Below are positions 30,239 through 40,650 of a DNA stretch of 64,000 nucleotides, piece after piece. Numbering within the stretch: position 1 is the first letter of the stretch; every line of letters starts with the position of its first letter. The notes under the pieces are model-generated. The model did not search any database and was not told the origin of the DNA. It worked only from the letters and a program-made list of their open reading frames with translations. Source of the stretch: Vibrio sp. 10N.261.45.E2 (GTDB taxonomy: Bacteria > Pseudomonadota > Gammaproteobacteria > Enterobacterales > Vibrionaceae); NCBI RefSeq assembly GCF_002875705.1, contig NZ_MCZZ01000121.1:1025-65024 (forward strand), in the 5' to 3' direction. Both the position numbers and the translations under genes were made by a program.

Positions 30239-31243
30239 TTATTTACCTAAGTATGGCTTAAATGCTTCAGAAGCAATTTCTTTAAAGCCATCTGCTGTTT
30301 TTACCACCATGAACACTGGGATGTTATGTTGGTTTGCGACTTCCATTCCTTTTTCCTCACCTAAGACCATAAGGCCCGTAGATAAGCCGTCTGCAGTCAT
30401 TGAAGACGGGTTTAAAACAGTCACAGAAACCACTTTATGATGAAGAGGCTTTCCTGTTTCTGGGTTGATGATGTGTGAGTAACGAACACCATCACGCTCA
30501 AAATAGTTGCGGTAGTCACCAGACGTCGCGATCGCCATATCACCAGGTTCGATGATCTCTTGAATGTTGCGCTCGTCAACACTTGGCTTCTCAATTGCAA
30601 TACGCCAGCCTACACTTTCACGGTTAAGGCCCTTCAAGCGGATCTCACCGCCTACCTCTACCATGTAGTTATGAATGCCAATTGAATCAAGGTAATCAGC
30701 AACAACATCAACGCCCCAACCTTTTGCAATGGTTGACAGGTCGACATACAAATTAGGCAAGTCTTTAGTTAGCTTGTTACCTTCAACGCTCAAGTGGTGA
30801 ATACCAACCTTAGCTTTACGAGCAGCAAGCTCTTCATCTGATGGAACCACTTCCGGACGAGCTTCAGGACCAAACCCCCACAGATTAACTAATGGACCAA
30901 CCGTAACATCTAACGCACCTTCAGTAAGACCGTTCAAACGAATCGCTTCTTTCACAACGATTGCCGTTTGTTCAGAGACTTCGAATGCGTCTGCACCTTT
31001 GTGTTGGTTAAAACGGCTCAGCTCTGAGTCTTCACGGTAAGTCGACATTTGATCATTCACTTCTTCAAGTAGACGATCGATCTCCGTATGAACTTCATTA
31101 GACTCAGGAAATTCATCACCATTGATGTATTTAATATTGTAACTAGTGCCCATTGTTGGGCCACTTAAATGCACTTGCTCTCTTGCCTGCTCACAGCCCG
31201 CAAGAAAAATCAAAGAAGTTAATGCAACAAGCCAAATTCTCAC
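30239..31243 (-). CDS. apbE: ApbE, FAD:protein FMN transferase
   Basis: A 334-residue lipoprotein that covalently attaches FMN to Thr of NqrB and NqrC. I start it at the GTG at 31243: AGGAG lies eight bases upstream and the product begins with a lipoprotein signal ending LAGC (Cys 17). The ORF is open 55 codons further upstream, but that extension runs through a long inverted repeat and has no ribosome binding site. Conserved motifs include GPTMGTSYNIKY, the DLSTIAKGWGVD segment and TSGDYRNYF. It sits between the nqrF terminator and nqrM. Confidence 0.94.
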   Translation of the reverse strand: MRIWLVALTSLIFLAGCEQAREQVHLSGPTMGTSYNIKYINGDEFPESNEVHTEIDRLLEEVNDQMSTYREDSELSRFNQHKGADAFEVSEQTAIVVKEAIRLNGLTEGALDVTVGPLVNLWGFGPEARPEVVPSDEELAARKAKVGIHHLSVEGNKLTKDLPNLYVDLSTIAKGWGVDVVADYLDSIGIHNYMVEVGGEIRLKGLNRESVGWRIAIEKPSVDERNIQEIIEPGDMAIATSGDYRNYFERDGVRYSHIINPETGKPLHHKVVSVTVLNPSSMTADGLSTGLMVLGEEKGMEVANQHNIPVFMVVKTADGFKEIASEAFKPYLGK

Positions 31244-31271
31244 TTGCTTACTCCTGTCTAATGTTAAGGAT

Positions 31272-31334
31272 TTATATAAGGAAAAATAAGAGTAAAAAAT
31301 AGGTATTTTGAATGCCTTACTCTTTCTTATATAA
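31272..31334 (-). repeat. Long imperfect inverted repeat upstream of apbE
   Basis: Three collinear arm pairs: TTATATAAG (31272-31280) with CTTATATAA (31326-31334), AGAGTAA (31289-31295) with TTACTCT (31317-31323), and AGGTATT (31301-31307) with AATGCCT (31311-31317) with one G-U pair. Together they can fold a 63-base region into one long stem. It lies between the nqrF terminator and apbE, about 29 bases upstream of the apbE start. Confidence 0.6.
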
Positions 31335-31370
31335 GCCAGTATGTTGTCAAAAATAGTCTTAGAAAAACAA

Positions 31371-31396
31371 ATGGCTGACTCGTGAGAGTCAGCCAT
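31371..31396 (-). terminator. Terminator of the nqrABCDEF operon
   Basis: ATGGCTGACTC (31371-31381) pairs perfectly with GAGTCAGCCAT (31386-31396) around GTGA; on the minus strand TTTGTTTTTC follows. Confidence 0.88.
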
Positions 31397-31417
31397 AATA
31401 TCAATCACTTAAGTGGA

Positions 31418-32644
31418 TTAACCACCGAAGTCATCTAGTAGGATGTTTTCATCTTCTACACCAAGGTCTTTCAGCATGCCGATAACAGCCGCGTTCATCA
31501 TTGGTGGACCACACATGTAGTACTCACAGTCTTCAGGAGCTTCGTGATCCTTCAGGTAGTTTTCGTACAATACGTTGTGGATGAAACCTGTGTAACCATC
31601 CCAGTTGTCCTCAGGTTGAGGATCAGACAGTGCACAGTGCCACACAAAGTTCTCGTTTGCAGCCGCTAGACCATCGAAATCTTCAATGTAGAACATCTCA
31701 CGCTTAGAACGTGCACCGTACCAGTAAGACATCTTACGAGTAGACTTAAGACGCTTAAGTTGGTCGAAGATATGTGAACGCATTGGCGCCATACCTGCAC
31801 CACCACCGATGAATACCATTTCATTGTCTGTGTCTTTAGCAAAGAACTCACCAAATGGACCAGAAATAGTACATTTGTCGCCTTCTTTAAGAGACCAGAT
31901 GTATGAAGACATCACACCAGGAGCTACGTCAGGGTTGTTTGGCGGCGGAGTTGCGATACGCACGTTAAGCTTGATGATGCCTTTCTCTTCTGGGTATGAA
32001 GCCATAGAGTAAGCACGGATCGAATGCTCTTTAACGATAGACTCGTAACGGAACAAGTTGAACTTATCCCAGTCACCACGGTATTCCTCAGGAATATCGT
32101 AATCTGCGTATTTCACGTGATGTGGTTCAGCTTCAATCTGAATGTAACCACCCGCGCGGAACGGAACTTCTTCACCTTCAGGGATTGCTAGAGCAAGTTC
32201 TTTGATGAAAGTAGCTTCGTTGTTATTCGAGATAACAGTACATTCCCACTTTTTAACACCAAAGATATCTTCGTCTAGTTCAATCTCCATGTCAGTTTTC
32301 ATAGCAACTTGACATGCAAGACGTTCGCCTTCGCGAGCTTCACCTTTTGTGATGTGATCAAGTTCAGTTGGTAGGATGTCGCCACCACCAGACTTAACTT
32401 TTACACGACACTGACCACAAGAGCCACCGCCACCACAAGCAGAAGATACGAAGATACCAGCGCCAGCTAGGGCACCAAGTAGCTTGCTACCAGGTTGAGT
32501 AACGATCGCCTTTTCAGGGTCGCCGTTTACTGAAATAGTGATGTCACCTGATGGTACCAGCTTAGACTTAGCGAAAAGAATCACTAGTACTAGAGCCAAT
32601 ACAATAATGGTAAACATCGCTACGCCAAGAATAATGCTTTGCAT
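31418..32644 (-). CDS. nqrF: NqrF, Na+-NQR NADH dehydrogenase subunit
   Basis: A 408-residue subunit that oxidises NADH and feeds electrons into the pump. One membrane helix (about 5-25) is followed by a 2Fe-2S ferredoxin domain with C70, C76, C79 and C111, an FAD domain with the RAYSMASYP motif (about 210), and an NADH domain ([12 protein letters not shown] and CGPPMM). All cofactor ligands are present. Last gene of the operon, 29 bases after nqrE. Confidence 0.98.
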   Translation of the reverse strand: MQSIILGVAMFTIIVLALVLVILFAKSKLVPSGDITISVNGDPEKAIVTQPGSKLLGALAGAGIFVSSACGGGGSCGQCRVKVKSGGGDILPTELDHITKGEAREGERLACQVAMKTDMEIELDEDIFGVKKWECTVISNNNEATFIKELALAIPEGEEVPFRAGGYIQIEAEPHHVKYADYDIPEEYRGDWDKFNLFRYESIVKEHSIRAYSMASYPEEKGIIKLNVRIATPPPNNPDVAPGVMSSYIWSLKEGDKCTISGPFGEFFAKDTDNEMVFIGGGAGMAPMRSHIFDQLKRLKSTRKMSYWYGARSKREMFYIEDFDGLAAANENFVWHCALSDPQPEDNWDGYTGFIHNVLYENYLKDHEAPEDCEYYMCGPPMMNAAVIGMLKDLGVEDENILLDDFGG

Positions 32645-32673
32645 TTGTTATTCCTTATTACTGGGTGCTTACC

Positions 32674-33270
32674 CTACAGTTGAACACCAGAGAAAGACAT
32701 AAAGCCTAACGCCATCAGACCAACAGTAATGAACGTGATACCAAGGCCACGTAGACCTGGAGGTACGTCAGAGTACTTCATCTTCTCACGGATACCCGCA
32801 AGAGCAACGATAGCTAACATCCAACCCACACCAGAACCGAAGCCGTAAACAACAGATTCAGCAAAGTTGTAGTCACGAGTTACCATGAAAGATACACCAC
32901 CAAAGATTGCACAGTTAACTGTGATCAGTGGAAGGAAGATACCTAGTGCGTTGTACAAAGGTGGGAAGAAACGGTCTAGAACCATCTCTAGGATTTGTAC
33001 AAGTGCAGCGATAACACCGATGAATGCGATGAAGTTAAGGAAACTTAAATCGACACCTTCAACAAGCGCGTTTTCTTTTAGGATGTGTGTGTAAACAAGG
33101 TTGTTTACAGGAACAGCGATTGTAAGTACTACAACTACCGCAACACCAAGACCAAAAGAAGTTTTAACTTTCTTAGATACCGCTAGGAATGTACACATAC
33201 CTAGGAAGAAAGAAAGCGCCATGTTTTCGATGAAAATCGATTTAACTAGCAGACTAATATAATGTTCCAT
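32674..33270 (-). CDS. nqrE: NqrE, Na+-NQR membrane subunit E
   Basis: A 198-residue membrane protein with six hydrophobic segments, paired with NqrD in a pseudo-symmetric dimer that holds an iron centre. Conserved Cys occur in [15 protein letters not shown] and [11 protein letters not shown]. It follows nqrD after 7 bases. Confidence 0.98.
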
Positions 33271-33277
33271 GACTACC

Positions 33278-33910
33278 TTACCCCTTCGCTTCTACTTGTT
33301 CTGGTTTGAACACACGAATTGCCCAAATCAAGAAACCAATTAGGAAGAATGCAGAAGGTGCTAGAAGCATCAAGCCGTTTGGCTGATACCAACCACCGTT
33401 GCTCACTAGAGGTAGTACTTCCATACCAAATAGTTTGCCAGAGCCTAGAAGCTCACGGAAGAAACCAACAGTGATAAGAACGAAACCGTAACCAAGACCG
33501 TTACCAAGACCATCGATTAGAGATGGGATTGGTGCAGACTTCATTGCGAATGCTTCAGCACGACCCATTACAATACAGTTAGTAATGATTAGGCCTACGA
33601 ATACAGATAGCTGCTTAGAGATATCGTATAGGTATGCTTTAAGCACTTGGTCTACCACGATTACTAACGATGCGATAATTGCCATCTGAACGATGATACG
33701 CACACTGTTAGGAATGTGGTTACGGATCAAAGAAACGAAGAAGTTAGACAGAGCAGTAACGAACATTACCGCGATAGTCATAACAAATGCTGTTTCTAGC
33801 TTAGTGGTTACCGCAAGAGCAGAACACACACCAAGAACCTGTAGCGCGATTGGGTTGTTGTCCAACACCGGCGCTAAGATGCTCTTTTTAATTTCTTTTG
33901 CACTAGACAT
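33278..33910 (-). CDS. nqrD: NqrD, Na+-NQR membrane subunit D
   Basis: A 210-residue membrane subunit with six helices, homologous to NqrE and RnfA/E. The Cys residues in [11 protein letters not shown] and [11 protein letters not shown] are the iron-binding positions. Its ATG overlaps the nqrC stop by one base (TAATG). Confidence 0.98.
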
Positions 33911-34677
33911 TAGTTCAGACCTCCGTCACGAACTTTTGCTAGGAACGGACCAAAGCCCATATCACCTAACCAGAAGTCAAATGTATGTTGAACACCAACG
34001 CTAGTCAGTGTCGCACCAGAAAGGCCATCTACACCGTGCTCAGAACCTTGAGGAGCGCCACCTTTAACAACCTGAATAGCAGGTTTGTGGTTTTCGTCGA
34101 ATAATTTCTTACCAACGAATTGAGCACGCCAAGTTGGGTTCTCAACTTCACCACCAAGTCCAGGAGTTTCACCTTGCTCGTAGTAAGTGATACCAGAAAC
34201 TGTGTTGCCATCAGTTTCTACCGCAACGAATGCGTACATCATTGACCATAGACCGTTACCGTGAACAGGGATGATAACTTTAGAAGTTTCAGCGCCATCT
34301 TTCACTAGGTATACAGTACCCGTGTTAGCACGACGAAGGATCTTAGCAATGTCATCTTCAGCTGAAAGCTTTATTGACTGAGCTGGATCTTTTGCCGCTT
34401 TACGTTGGTCGTATGCAGCAGCATCGCCGTCAACGAAATCGCCAGTAGCGAAATCAACTAGACGAGGTTCAATGTTCTCTGCGTACAGTGCTGGAATATT
34501 ACCCGCAAGTTCAATGCCTGCAACTTCAAGGATCTTAGTTTGCTGATCCAGAACCGCGTTAGCTTGTTGCTTAGGTTTAAGAACAACTGCAGCTGTTGAA
34601 ACGATGATTGAGCACACTAAGCTCAATGCGATAACAACAAACAGCGTCTTTTTAATGCTATCGTTATTACTTGCCAT
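33910..34677 (-). CDS. nqrC: NqrC, Na+-NQR FMN-carrying subunit
   Basis: A 255-residue subunit with one N-terminal helix (about 10-33) and a periplasmic domain carrying covalent FMN. The flavinylation motif is SGAT with T223 as acceptor in [12 protein letters not shown]; ApbE encoded downstream performs the modification. Its start overlaps the end of nqrB by 11 bases. Confidence 0.98.
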   Translation of the reverse strand: MASNNDSIKKTLFVVIALSLVCSIIVSTAAVVLKPKQQANAVLDQQTKILEVAGIELAGNIPALYAENIEPRLVDFATGDFVDGDAAAYDQRKAAKDPAQSIKLSAEDDIAKILRRANTGTVYLVKDGAETSKVIIPVHGNGLWSMMYAFVAVETDGNTVSGITYYEQGETPGLGGEVENPTWRAQFVGKKLFDENHKPAIQVVKGGAPQGSEHGVDGLSGATLTSVGVQHTFDFWLGDMGFGPFLAKVRDGGLN

Positions 34678-35911
34678 AGCGCGCTAGTCTCCGCTTAATG
34701 TTCTTCTCGATTACAACGTGGTCAAACAGAGGAGCAAATAGGTTTGCGAATAGAATCGCAAGCATCATGCCTTCTGGGTATGCAGGGTTAACTACACGAA
34801 TCATTACACACATTGCGCCGATTAGGATGCCGTACCACCATTTACCACCGTTGGTAAATGACGCTGATACAGGGTCTGTTGCCATGAAGAACATACCAAA
34901 TGCGAAGCCACCTAGAACTAGGTGCCAGTGCCAAGGCATGCTGAACATTGCATTCGTGTCAGAACCGATCACGTTAAACAATGTTGATACAGCAATCATA
35001 CCGATCATAACACCAGCAATGATGCGCCATGAAGCAATGCCCATGTATACAATCATTGCAGCACCGATCATAAGTGCAAGCGTTGATACTTCACCGATAG
35101 AACCTGGAATATTACCAATGAATGCGTCCATCCAAGTGATTGCTTCACCAGATGTTACGTTCATTAGTGCGCTACCGCCACCTTGAGCCCATTGGCTAAG
35201 AGCAGTTGCACCAGAGAAACCGTCTGCAGCAGTCCAAACTACGTCACCTGAAATCTGTGCAGGGTATGCAAAGAATAGGAACGCACGACCAGCAAGAGCA
35301 GGGTTCAGGAAGTTACGACCCGTACCACCGAAGATCTCTTTAGCTACCACAACACCAAAGGTAATACCTAGTGCTGCTTGCCATAGAGGAAGTGTTGGCG
35401 GAACGATAAGCGCGAATAAGATAGAAGTAACAAAGAAACCTTCGTTAACTTCGTGCTTACGCACCATACAGAACAGTACTTCCCAGAAACCACCGACGAT
35501 AAAGACCGTCGCGTAGATTGGTAAGAAGTAAGTCGCACCCAAGAGCATCTTACTGCCCCAACCTGCATCGGCTCCAAGAGAAGCGCCCAGCATTTCGGTT
35601 AGCCAGTAGTGCCAGTTACCATCAATGATAGAAACCAGTTCTGCACCTGAATACATGTGGTTTAGTGCTGCGATAGCTTGACCACCTGCGTTGTACATAC
35701 CCCAGAACATTGCTGGGAATACCGCAAGCCAAACCATGATCATGATACGTTTTAAGTCAACGCTATCACGGACATGCGAGCTTTTCTTTGTAACTGTACC
35801 TGGTGTGTAGAAAAGTGTTGCTGCAGCTTCGTAAAGCGCAAACCACGTTTCGTGTTTACCACCTGGTTCAAAATGATGCTCGATGTCTTCAATAAACTTT
35901 TTAAGGCCCAT
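34667..35911 (-). CDS. nqrB: NqrB, Na+-NQR membrane subunit B
   Basis: A 414-residue membrane subunit with about ten helices; it carries FMN and riboflavin and takes part in Na+ translocation and quinone reduction. With the ATG at 35911 the SGAT flavinylation Thr falls at T236, exactly the position known for V. cholerae NqrB, which supports this start over an ATG 12 codons upstream inside the nqrA end. GGAAGGG lies upstream. It begins 5 bases after the nqrA stop. Confidence 0.98.
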   Translation of the reverse strand: MGLKKFIEDIEHHFEPGGKHETWFALYEAAATLFYTPGTVTKKSSHVRDSVDLKRIMIMVWLAVFPAMFWGMYNAGGQAIAALNHMYSGAELVSIIDGNWHYWLTEMLGASLGADAGWGSKMLLGATYFLPIYATVFIVGGFWEVLFCMVRKHEVNEGFFVTSILFALIVPPTLPLWQAALGITFGVVVAKEIFGGTGRNFLNPALAGRAFLFFAYPAQISGDVVWTAADGFSGATALSQWAQGGGSALMNVTSGEAITWMDAFIGNIPGSIGEVSTLALMIGAAMIVYMGIASWRIIAGVMIGMIAVSTLFNVIGSDTNAMFSMPWHWHLVLGGFAFGMFFMATDPVSASFTNGGKWWYGILIGAMCVMIRVVNPAYPEGMMLAILFANLFAPLFDHVVIEKNIKRRLARYGK

Positions 35912-35916
35912 GAAAA

Positions 35917-37257
35917 TTACCCTTCCTTCACAATTGTATCTAGGCATTCACGAAGTAGCTGACCGTACTCGTACTTACCTGGACATACAAAGGTACACAG
36001 TGCTAAATCTTCTTCATCTAGCTCTAGCGCACCAAGTGCTTGTGCACTATCAACGTCGCCAGCACATAGATCGCGAAGCAGCAAAGTAGGCTCCATATCT
36101 AATGGCATTACTTTCTCGTAGTTACCAATTGGAACCATAGAGCGATCACTACCGTTTGTTGTCGTTGTCATGTTGAACAACTGACCTTTAAACACGTGAC
36201 CAAGGAATGAACGAGTAACAGAGAACTTGTTCTTACCAGGCATAGCCCAGCCGAATAGCTCTTTATCACGACCTTCACGAAGAACCGAAACCTGTTGATG
36301 GTAACGGCCAAGGTAAGCATGTGGACCTGAAGCGTGAACACCAGATAACACTGAACCTGAGATCAGGCGAACTTCACCTGGCATCAACTCGCTGTCCGTC
36401 AACTCTTCAAGGCTAGCACCAATTTGAGTACGAACTAGACGTGGGTTGTTCACTACTGGACCAGCCAGAGAAACAACACGCTCAGCGTAAATCTCACCAG
36501 TAAGGAAAAGCTTACCGAATGCGATAACGTCTTGGTAGTTAATGCTCCACGCTACATTTTGTGCATTTACCGGGTATAGGTAATGCATATGCGTGCCTGC
36601 AAGACCTGCAGGGTGTGGGCCATCAAAAACATGTTCTTCAACGTTAGACTGAGCTGAACGAGGTAAGCTAGTACCTTTTTTACAAACGTACACTTTACCG
36701 TTAGTCAGAGTTGAAAGAAGATCTAAACCAGCAACGAAAGCATCAGACTGCTCGTTAATGATTAATTCTGGCTCAGCTGCTAGCGGATTAGTATCCATAG
36801 CAGTAACGAAAATAGCCTGAGTTTCAGAATCAACTGCTGGAACCTTGCTGAACGGACGAGTTCGCAAAGCGGTCCATGCGCCAGACTCAACTAACTGAGT
36901 TTTAACCGTTTCACGGTCAAGACTTGCTAGTTGGTTAGCTTCATAGCTATTGAACGTGATTTGCTCATTGCCTGCTACTTCAATCACTACTGATTGAAGA
37001 ACACGCTTAGCACCACGGTTCACTTCAATAACTTTACCGCTTGCTGGAGAAGTAAATACAACACCTGGGTTCTTTTTATCTGCAAAAAGAACTTGGCCTT
37101 TCTTCACTTCATCACCAACGCGAGCATGCATCGTAGGACGCATACCAACGTACTCTTCGCCAAGCAAGGCGACTTTAGTGATGGACTTACCATCATTAAT
37201 CACCTGGGATGGAGTTCCTGCGATAGGAAGATCCAAACCCTTCTTTATTGTAATCAT
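35917..37257 (-). CDS. nqrA: NqrA, Na+-NQR subunit A
   Basis: A 446-residue peripheral subunit that caps the complex on the cytosolic side and interacts with ubiquinone sites. The start [14 protein letters not shown] matches V. cholerae NqrA, so I choose ATG 37257 rather than the GTG four codons upstream. First gene of nqrABCDEF; its promoter must lie in the 520 bases upstream. Confidence 0.97.
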   Translation of the reverse strand: MITIKKGLDLPIAGTPSQVINDGKSITKVALLGEEYVGMRPTMHARVGDEVKKGQVLFADKKNPGVVFTSPASGKVIEVNRGAKRVLQSVVIEVAGNEQITFNSYEANQLASLDRETVKTQLVESGAWTALRTRPFSKVPAVDSETQAIFVTAMDTNPLAAEPELIINEQSDAFVAGLDLLSTLTNGKVYVCKKGTSLPRSAQSNVEEHVFDGPHPAGLAGTHMHYLYPVNAQNVAWSINYQDVIAFGKLFLTGEIYAERVVSLAGPVVNNPRLVRTQIGASLEELTDSELMPGEVRLISGSVLSGVHASGPHAYLGRYHQQVSVLREGRDKELFGWAMPGKNKFSVTRSFLGHVFKGQLFNMTTTTNGSDRSMVPIGNYEKVMPLDMEPTLLLRDLCAGDVDSAQALGALELDEEDLALCTFVCPGKYEYGQLLRECLDTIVKEG

Positions 37258-37515
37258 ACGCACTTGCACTACTTTATCGGGAAAAAGATTCTTTTAATTG
37301 CGTAAATTCGGGACGTTTTAAAATCGCCCTTAGACACGACATTACAGTGTCCGGTTTTGGTAAATTTGAGATACCAAAATCGCAACATTACATTAATAAA
37401 CTCATCACAAATATTATGTGAGATTTATCAGGTGCCGTATTCTAGCATTTTTTGACAACTTGATGCCATGACCAATAACTTGAATACCGCCTTTATTTGG
37501 TGAGATTTGAAGCAT

Positions 37516-37644
37516 ATGGACTCTCAAATATGTATAAATTTGACGAGCCGCACAGATAAATTGGCTTTTGAATCGTGTTTTAAACAAGAGATTAATACTC
37601 TGTCACAAACTAATATTTTACGAGTTATGTTGAAACACTGTTAA
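37516..37644 (+). CDS. Possible small ORF, 42 residues
   Basis: An ATG-started reading frame in the nqrA-bolA gap, on the strand opposite to both neighbours. It encodes a short, mildly basic peptide with three Cys and no signal or membrane segment. There is no good ribosome binding site, and the composition is that of AT-rich non-coding DNA. I do not recognise it. It may be a chance ORF. Confidence 0.15.
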   Translation: MDSQICINLTSRTDKLAFESCFKQEINTLSQTNILRVMLKHC

Positions 37645-37740
37645 TAAAAACATTACTCATTGTAGGTATTTTTAGACGTTCGATTTACCATCAGTTTGAA
37701 TGATATAACAACGAAAAACAGATGGATTTGACGACAAAAA

Positions 37741-37757
37741 AGGCGGCATCGCCACCT
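37741..37757 (-). terminator. Terminator after bolA
   Basis: On the minus strand AGGTGGC-GAT-GCCGCCT forms a 7-bp stem with one G-U pair, followed by TTTTTTG. Confidence 0.8.
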
Positions 37758-37778
37758 CTTCTATATTGATAAGCTTTC

Positions 37779-38087
37779 TTACTTACCACCGCCCATGCAC
37801 ATCGGGCTATCTGGCACGTTATCTAGCTGCTTCATCCATTCATCTTTTGTATAAGTGTGAATGGACAATGCATGAATATTGTTCGCTAGCTCTTCTGAAA
37901 GGGTTTTATTTACCGCTCGATGACGAGCAATAAGACGCAATCCTTCAAACACATCGCTGACAACAATCACTTTGAAATGACTCTCAGAACCAGCCGGAAC
38001 ATTGTGCATATAGCTCTCATTGACCACGTTTAAATGACTTGGTGAAAACTCATTGTGCAATTTTGTTTCGATAACTTCTTGGATCAT
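37779..38087 (-). CDS. bolA: BolA-family protein
   Basis: A 102-residue class II KH-fold protein. The conserved [24 protein letters not shown] stretch includes the family His and Arg residues. BolA proteins affect morphology and biofilm, and form Fe-S complexes with monothiol glutaredoxins. The C terminus ends with CMGGGK. It is divergent from rlmG; in E. coli bolA neighbours yajG and ampG, which here lie just beyond rlmG. Confidence 0.92.
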   Translation of the reverse strand: MIQEVIETKLHNEFSPSHLNVVNESYMHNVPAGSESHFKVIVVSDVFEGLRLIARHRAVNKTLSEELANNIHALSIHTYTKDEWMKQLDNVPDSPMCMGGGK

Positions 38088-38261
38088 TGTGATTCCTTAA
38101 TAACGTATTGGCATTATCCGTGGGGTGAGTATAAACCCTAACTGGTCGAGTGTCTGAGTATTTCATAGTGAATGGCATAGGTTTGGTTGAGTTTTTTCTA
38201 TCTTGTTCAGCCTGCATTTGAGACAATATCTTTGTTATTTCTTACATAAGTATCTCAAGCA

Positions 38262-39413
38262 ATGAAAACCGAACTTACCCTTCACGACAGAACTTTGACC
38301 TTACATCGTTTCCCGAAACGTTCAAATGAAACCCTTCAAGCTTGGGATGCGGGCGACGAATACATTATTAGCCATGTAGAAGAGATGGACCTTGAACCTG
38401 GCAAACACATCCTTATCATGAACGACAGCTTCGGTGCTCTATCAACTTGGTTCTCGAAAGATCATGATGTCACTATGATGAGCGATTCCTTTATCTCTCA
38501 CCGTGGTGCTCTGAAAAACTTGCAGCGCAATCAAAGTAACCGAGTAAACTTCTTGAACACAATGGATGATATCCCACATGGTATCGACCTTGTGATCATG
38601 CAGCTGCCAAAAACAAATCGCCACCTAATCTGGCAACTGAGCCAGCTACGCCAAGCACTGCCTGAAGGCTGCCAAGTGATTGGTGTCAACAAAGTCAAAG
38701 AGATTCACACCTCTACGCTTAACCTGTTCGAAAAGTACCTAGGCGAAACTAAAACATCACTAGCAAAGAAAAAACACCGCTTAGTATTCTCTTCTCCTAA
38801 CTGCCAACCAATTCAAACGGTAGAGCCTTTTGTTGAATGGGATGTAGACGGTGAAGATATCCGTCTGAAAAATTTACCAAATGTTTACTCAGGGGAAGCA
38901 CTCGATCAAGGTGCTCGCTATATGCTAGAGCACATCCCTCAAGATCCTGAGTTACGTCATATCATAGACCTAGGCTGTGGCAACGGTGTATTGAGTGTAA
39001 AAGCAGGGCAATTAAACCCTCAGGCTCGTATCACTTGTGTTGATGAGAGCTTTATGGCGGTGGAATCGGCGCGCCAAAATATCAAGGATAACCTTGGTGA
39101 AGAAGGCAACTTCCAGTTCATCGCCAATAACTGTTTAGATGGCTTTAAGAAGAACAGCACCTACTTAGTAATGTGTAACCCTCCATTCCATCAGCAACAA
39201 GCGATTACTGATCACATTGCATGGCAAATGTTCTGTGATGCAAAGCATGTTCTTAGCAATGGAGGCAAATTAATTGTTATTGGCAACCGACACCTCGGAT
39301 ACGATGTCAAACTAGCAAGACTATTTGGTGAAGCTAACGTTGAAACGCTTGAACTAAACCAAAAATTTGAGATATTACAAGCAACAAGAGAACCTGCAAA
39401 TTTTAATAAATAA
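38262..39413 (+). CDS. rlmG: RlmG, 23S rRNA m2G1835 methyltransferase
   Basis: A 383-residue protein with two related domains, the second an active SAM-dependent methyltransferase: DLGCGNGVLS (about 242) binds SAM and NPPFHQQQ (about 309) is the base-amine motif. Length and layout match RlmG (YgjO, 378 residues in E. coli); the paralogue RsmC is shorter and differs in its N-terminal half. The N-terminal domain lacks the NPPF motif. It precedes yajG by 66 bases. Confidence 0.85.
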   Translation: MKTELTLHDRTLTLHRFPKRSNETLQAWDAGDEYIISHVEEMDLEPGKHILIMNDSFGALSTWFSKDHDVTMMSDSFISHRGALKNLQRNQSNRVNFLNTMDDIPHGIDLVIMQLPKTNRHLIWQLSQLRQALPEGCQVIGVNKVKEIHTSTLNLFEKYLGETKTSLAKKKHRLVFSSPNCQPIQTVEPFVEWDVDGEDIRLKNLPNVYSGEALDQGARYMLEHIPQDPELRHIIDLGCGNGVLSVKAGQLNPQARITCVDESFMAVESARQNIKDNLGEEGNFQFIANNCLDGFKKNSTYLVMCNPPFHQQQAITDHIAWQMFCDAKHVLSNGGKLIVIGNRHLGYDVKLARLFGEANVETLELNQKFEILQATREPANFNK

Positions 39414-39479
39414 GCAGAAACGACTTCACAAGAATTTAAGATACCGAGCTTCTGGTGTGAATTTAGAAAGGATAAAGGA

Positions 39480-40049
39480 ATGAAAAAACTGATTTTGGCT
39501 GCTTCTATTATGGCTTTGACAGCATGTTCAGCCCCTCAGCAAGAACAGATCAATGTAATGCCAGAAGCTTCACTAAGCTCAAGCAACCTTGTACAAGGCA
39601 AAACATACACACTAACCAGTAAAGATGTTCGTGCTGCTCAATATGTTGCATTGGTTGATAGTGGCCGTTCAAACATTCAACCAATTCACGCTAAGCAAAA
39701 CATGCGTATTTCTCTAGAAAACGCTGTGGCTCAACAGTTAGAGTCTCAAGGTTTTCGTGCAAGCGTAAACAGTGAGAACTCGATTGTTTTAGAGATTCAA
39801 GAAGCACTCGTTACCGTAGAACACACCATTATGGAAAACAAAATGGACGGTAAAGTAACGCTTGAAGTTACGGCTGAAACGCCTGAAGGCAAACTAGTTA
39901 AGACATTCAACGGTACTGCAACGCGTACCGGTGCATTGAGCGCTTCAAACGATGATATCGCGATGGTGCTTAACGATGTAATCAACTTGGTATTGAAAGA
40001 AATTGCCAATGACCAAGAACTGCAAACTTACATGAAGGAACGTTTCTAA
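39480..40049 (+). CDS. yajG: YajG-family lipoprotein
   Basis: A 189-residue lipoprotein: the signal MKKLILAASIMALTAC ends in a clear lipobox (acylated Cys 16). AAGGA is seven or so bases before the ATG. The family function is unknown; the order bolA...yajG...ampG is conserved with E. coli and suggests a link to the cell envelope. The stop overlaps the next start by one base (TAATG). Confidence 0.88.
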   Translation: MKKLILAASIMALTACSAPQQEQINVMPEASLSSSNLVQGKTYTLTSKDVRAAQYVALVDSGRSNIQPIHAKQNMRISLENAVAQQLESQGFRASVNSENSIVLEIQEALVTVEHTIMENKMDGKVTLEVTAETPEGKLVKTFNGTATRTGALSASNDDIAMVLNDVINLVLKEIANDQELQTYMKERF

Positions 40050-40597
40050 TGGGTCGTATTCTATCTTCTATCGCATTAATGCTGGTGAGCGTGAGCGTTT
40101 GGGCTGGTCCTAAAGTGAACGTAGAGACAACATTAGGCGACTTCACTATCGAGCTTAACCAAGAGCAAGCACCAGTTAGTGCTGAGAACTTTCTGAAATA
40201 CGTTGCTGACGGCAGCTATGAAGGCACCATCTTCCATCGTGTTATTCCTGGTTTTATGGCGCAAGGTGGCGGTTTCGATCAAGAGATGAATCAACAAGCG
40301 ACTTACGCTCCTATCAAGAATGAAGGTAGCAATGGCTTGAAGAACGATACAGCATCAATCGCGATGGCTCGTACTAATGCGCCAGATTCTGCAACTCGCC
40401 AGTTCTTCATTAACTTCGCTAACAACGATTTCTTAAACGCTAAAGGTGGCAACCCAGGTTACGCTGTCTTTGGTAAAGTAACCGAAGGCTTTGACGTTGT
40501 TCAAAAGATGGCAACAATTCCGACTAAGCGAATGGGACGCATGTCAGACATCCCAGTCGACCCAATCGTCATCACTAAAGTGACCCTTCTTAAGTAA
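40049..40597 (+). CDS. Periplasmic peptidyl-prolyl cis-trans isomerase (cyclophilin)
   Basis: A 182-residue cyclophilin with an N-terminal signal peptide (about 1-19, ending VWAG). Core motifs are FHRVIPGFMAQGG (catalytic Arg, Phe), QFFINFANNDFLN and GYAVFGKVTEG. It would isomerise prolyl bonds of exported proteins. Inserted between yajG and ampG relative to the E. coli order, and translationally coupled to yajG. Confidence 0.92.
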   Translation: MGRILSSIALMLVSVSVWAGPKVNVETTLGDFTIELNQEQAPVSAENFLKYVADGSYEGTIFHRVIPGFMAQGGGFDQEMNQQATYAPIKNEGSNGLKNDTASIAMARTNAPDSATRQFFINFANNDFLNAKGGNPGYAVFGKVTEGFDVVQKMATIPTKRMGRMSDIPVDPIVITKVTLLK

Positions 40598-40605
40598 TCC
40601 AATGT

Positions 40606-40633
40606 AACGCCCTTATTTCTTAAGGGCGTTTTT
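40606..40633 (+). terminator. Terminator between the cyclophilin gene and ampG
   Basis: AACGCCCTTA (40606-40615) pairs with TAAGGGCGTT (40621-40630) and TTT follows. It ends only 18 bases before the ampG ATG, so it lies inside any transcript reading into ampG. Confidence 0.8.
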
Positions 40634-40650
40634 CTATACAAGGACGCCCT

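Larger units (their letters stand above)
37258..37778. other. Long AT-rich gap upstream of nqrA
   Basis: About 520 bases between nqrA and bolA, both on the minus strand. It ends with the bolA terminator and must hold the nqr promoter, which I cannot place firmly. A 42-codon plus-strand ORF (37516-37644) and a TTGACA at 37452-37457 are visible but not well supported as a gene. Confidence 0.5.

Noticed and set aside
31244..31408. N-terminal extension of apbE by 55 codons
   Set aside because: The GTG at 31243 has AGGAG at good spacing and begins a standard lipoprotein signal; the extension crosses the long inverted repeat and nqrF terminator.
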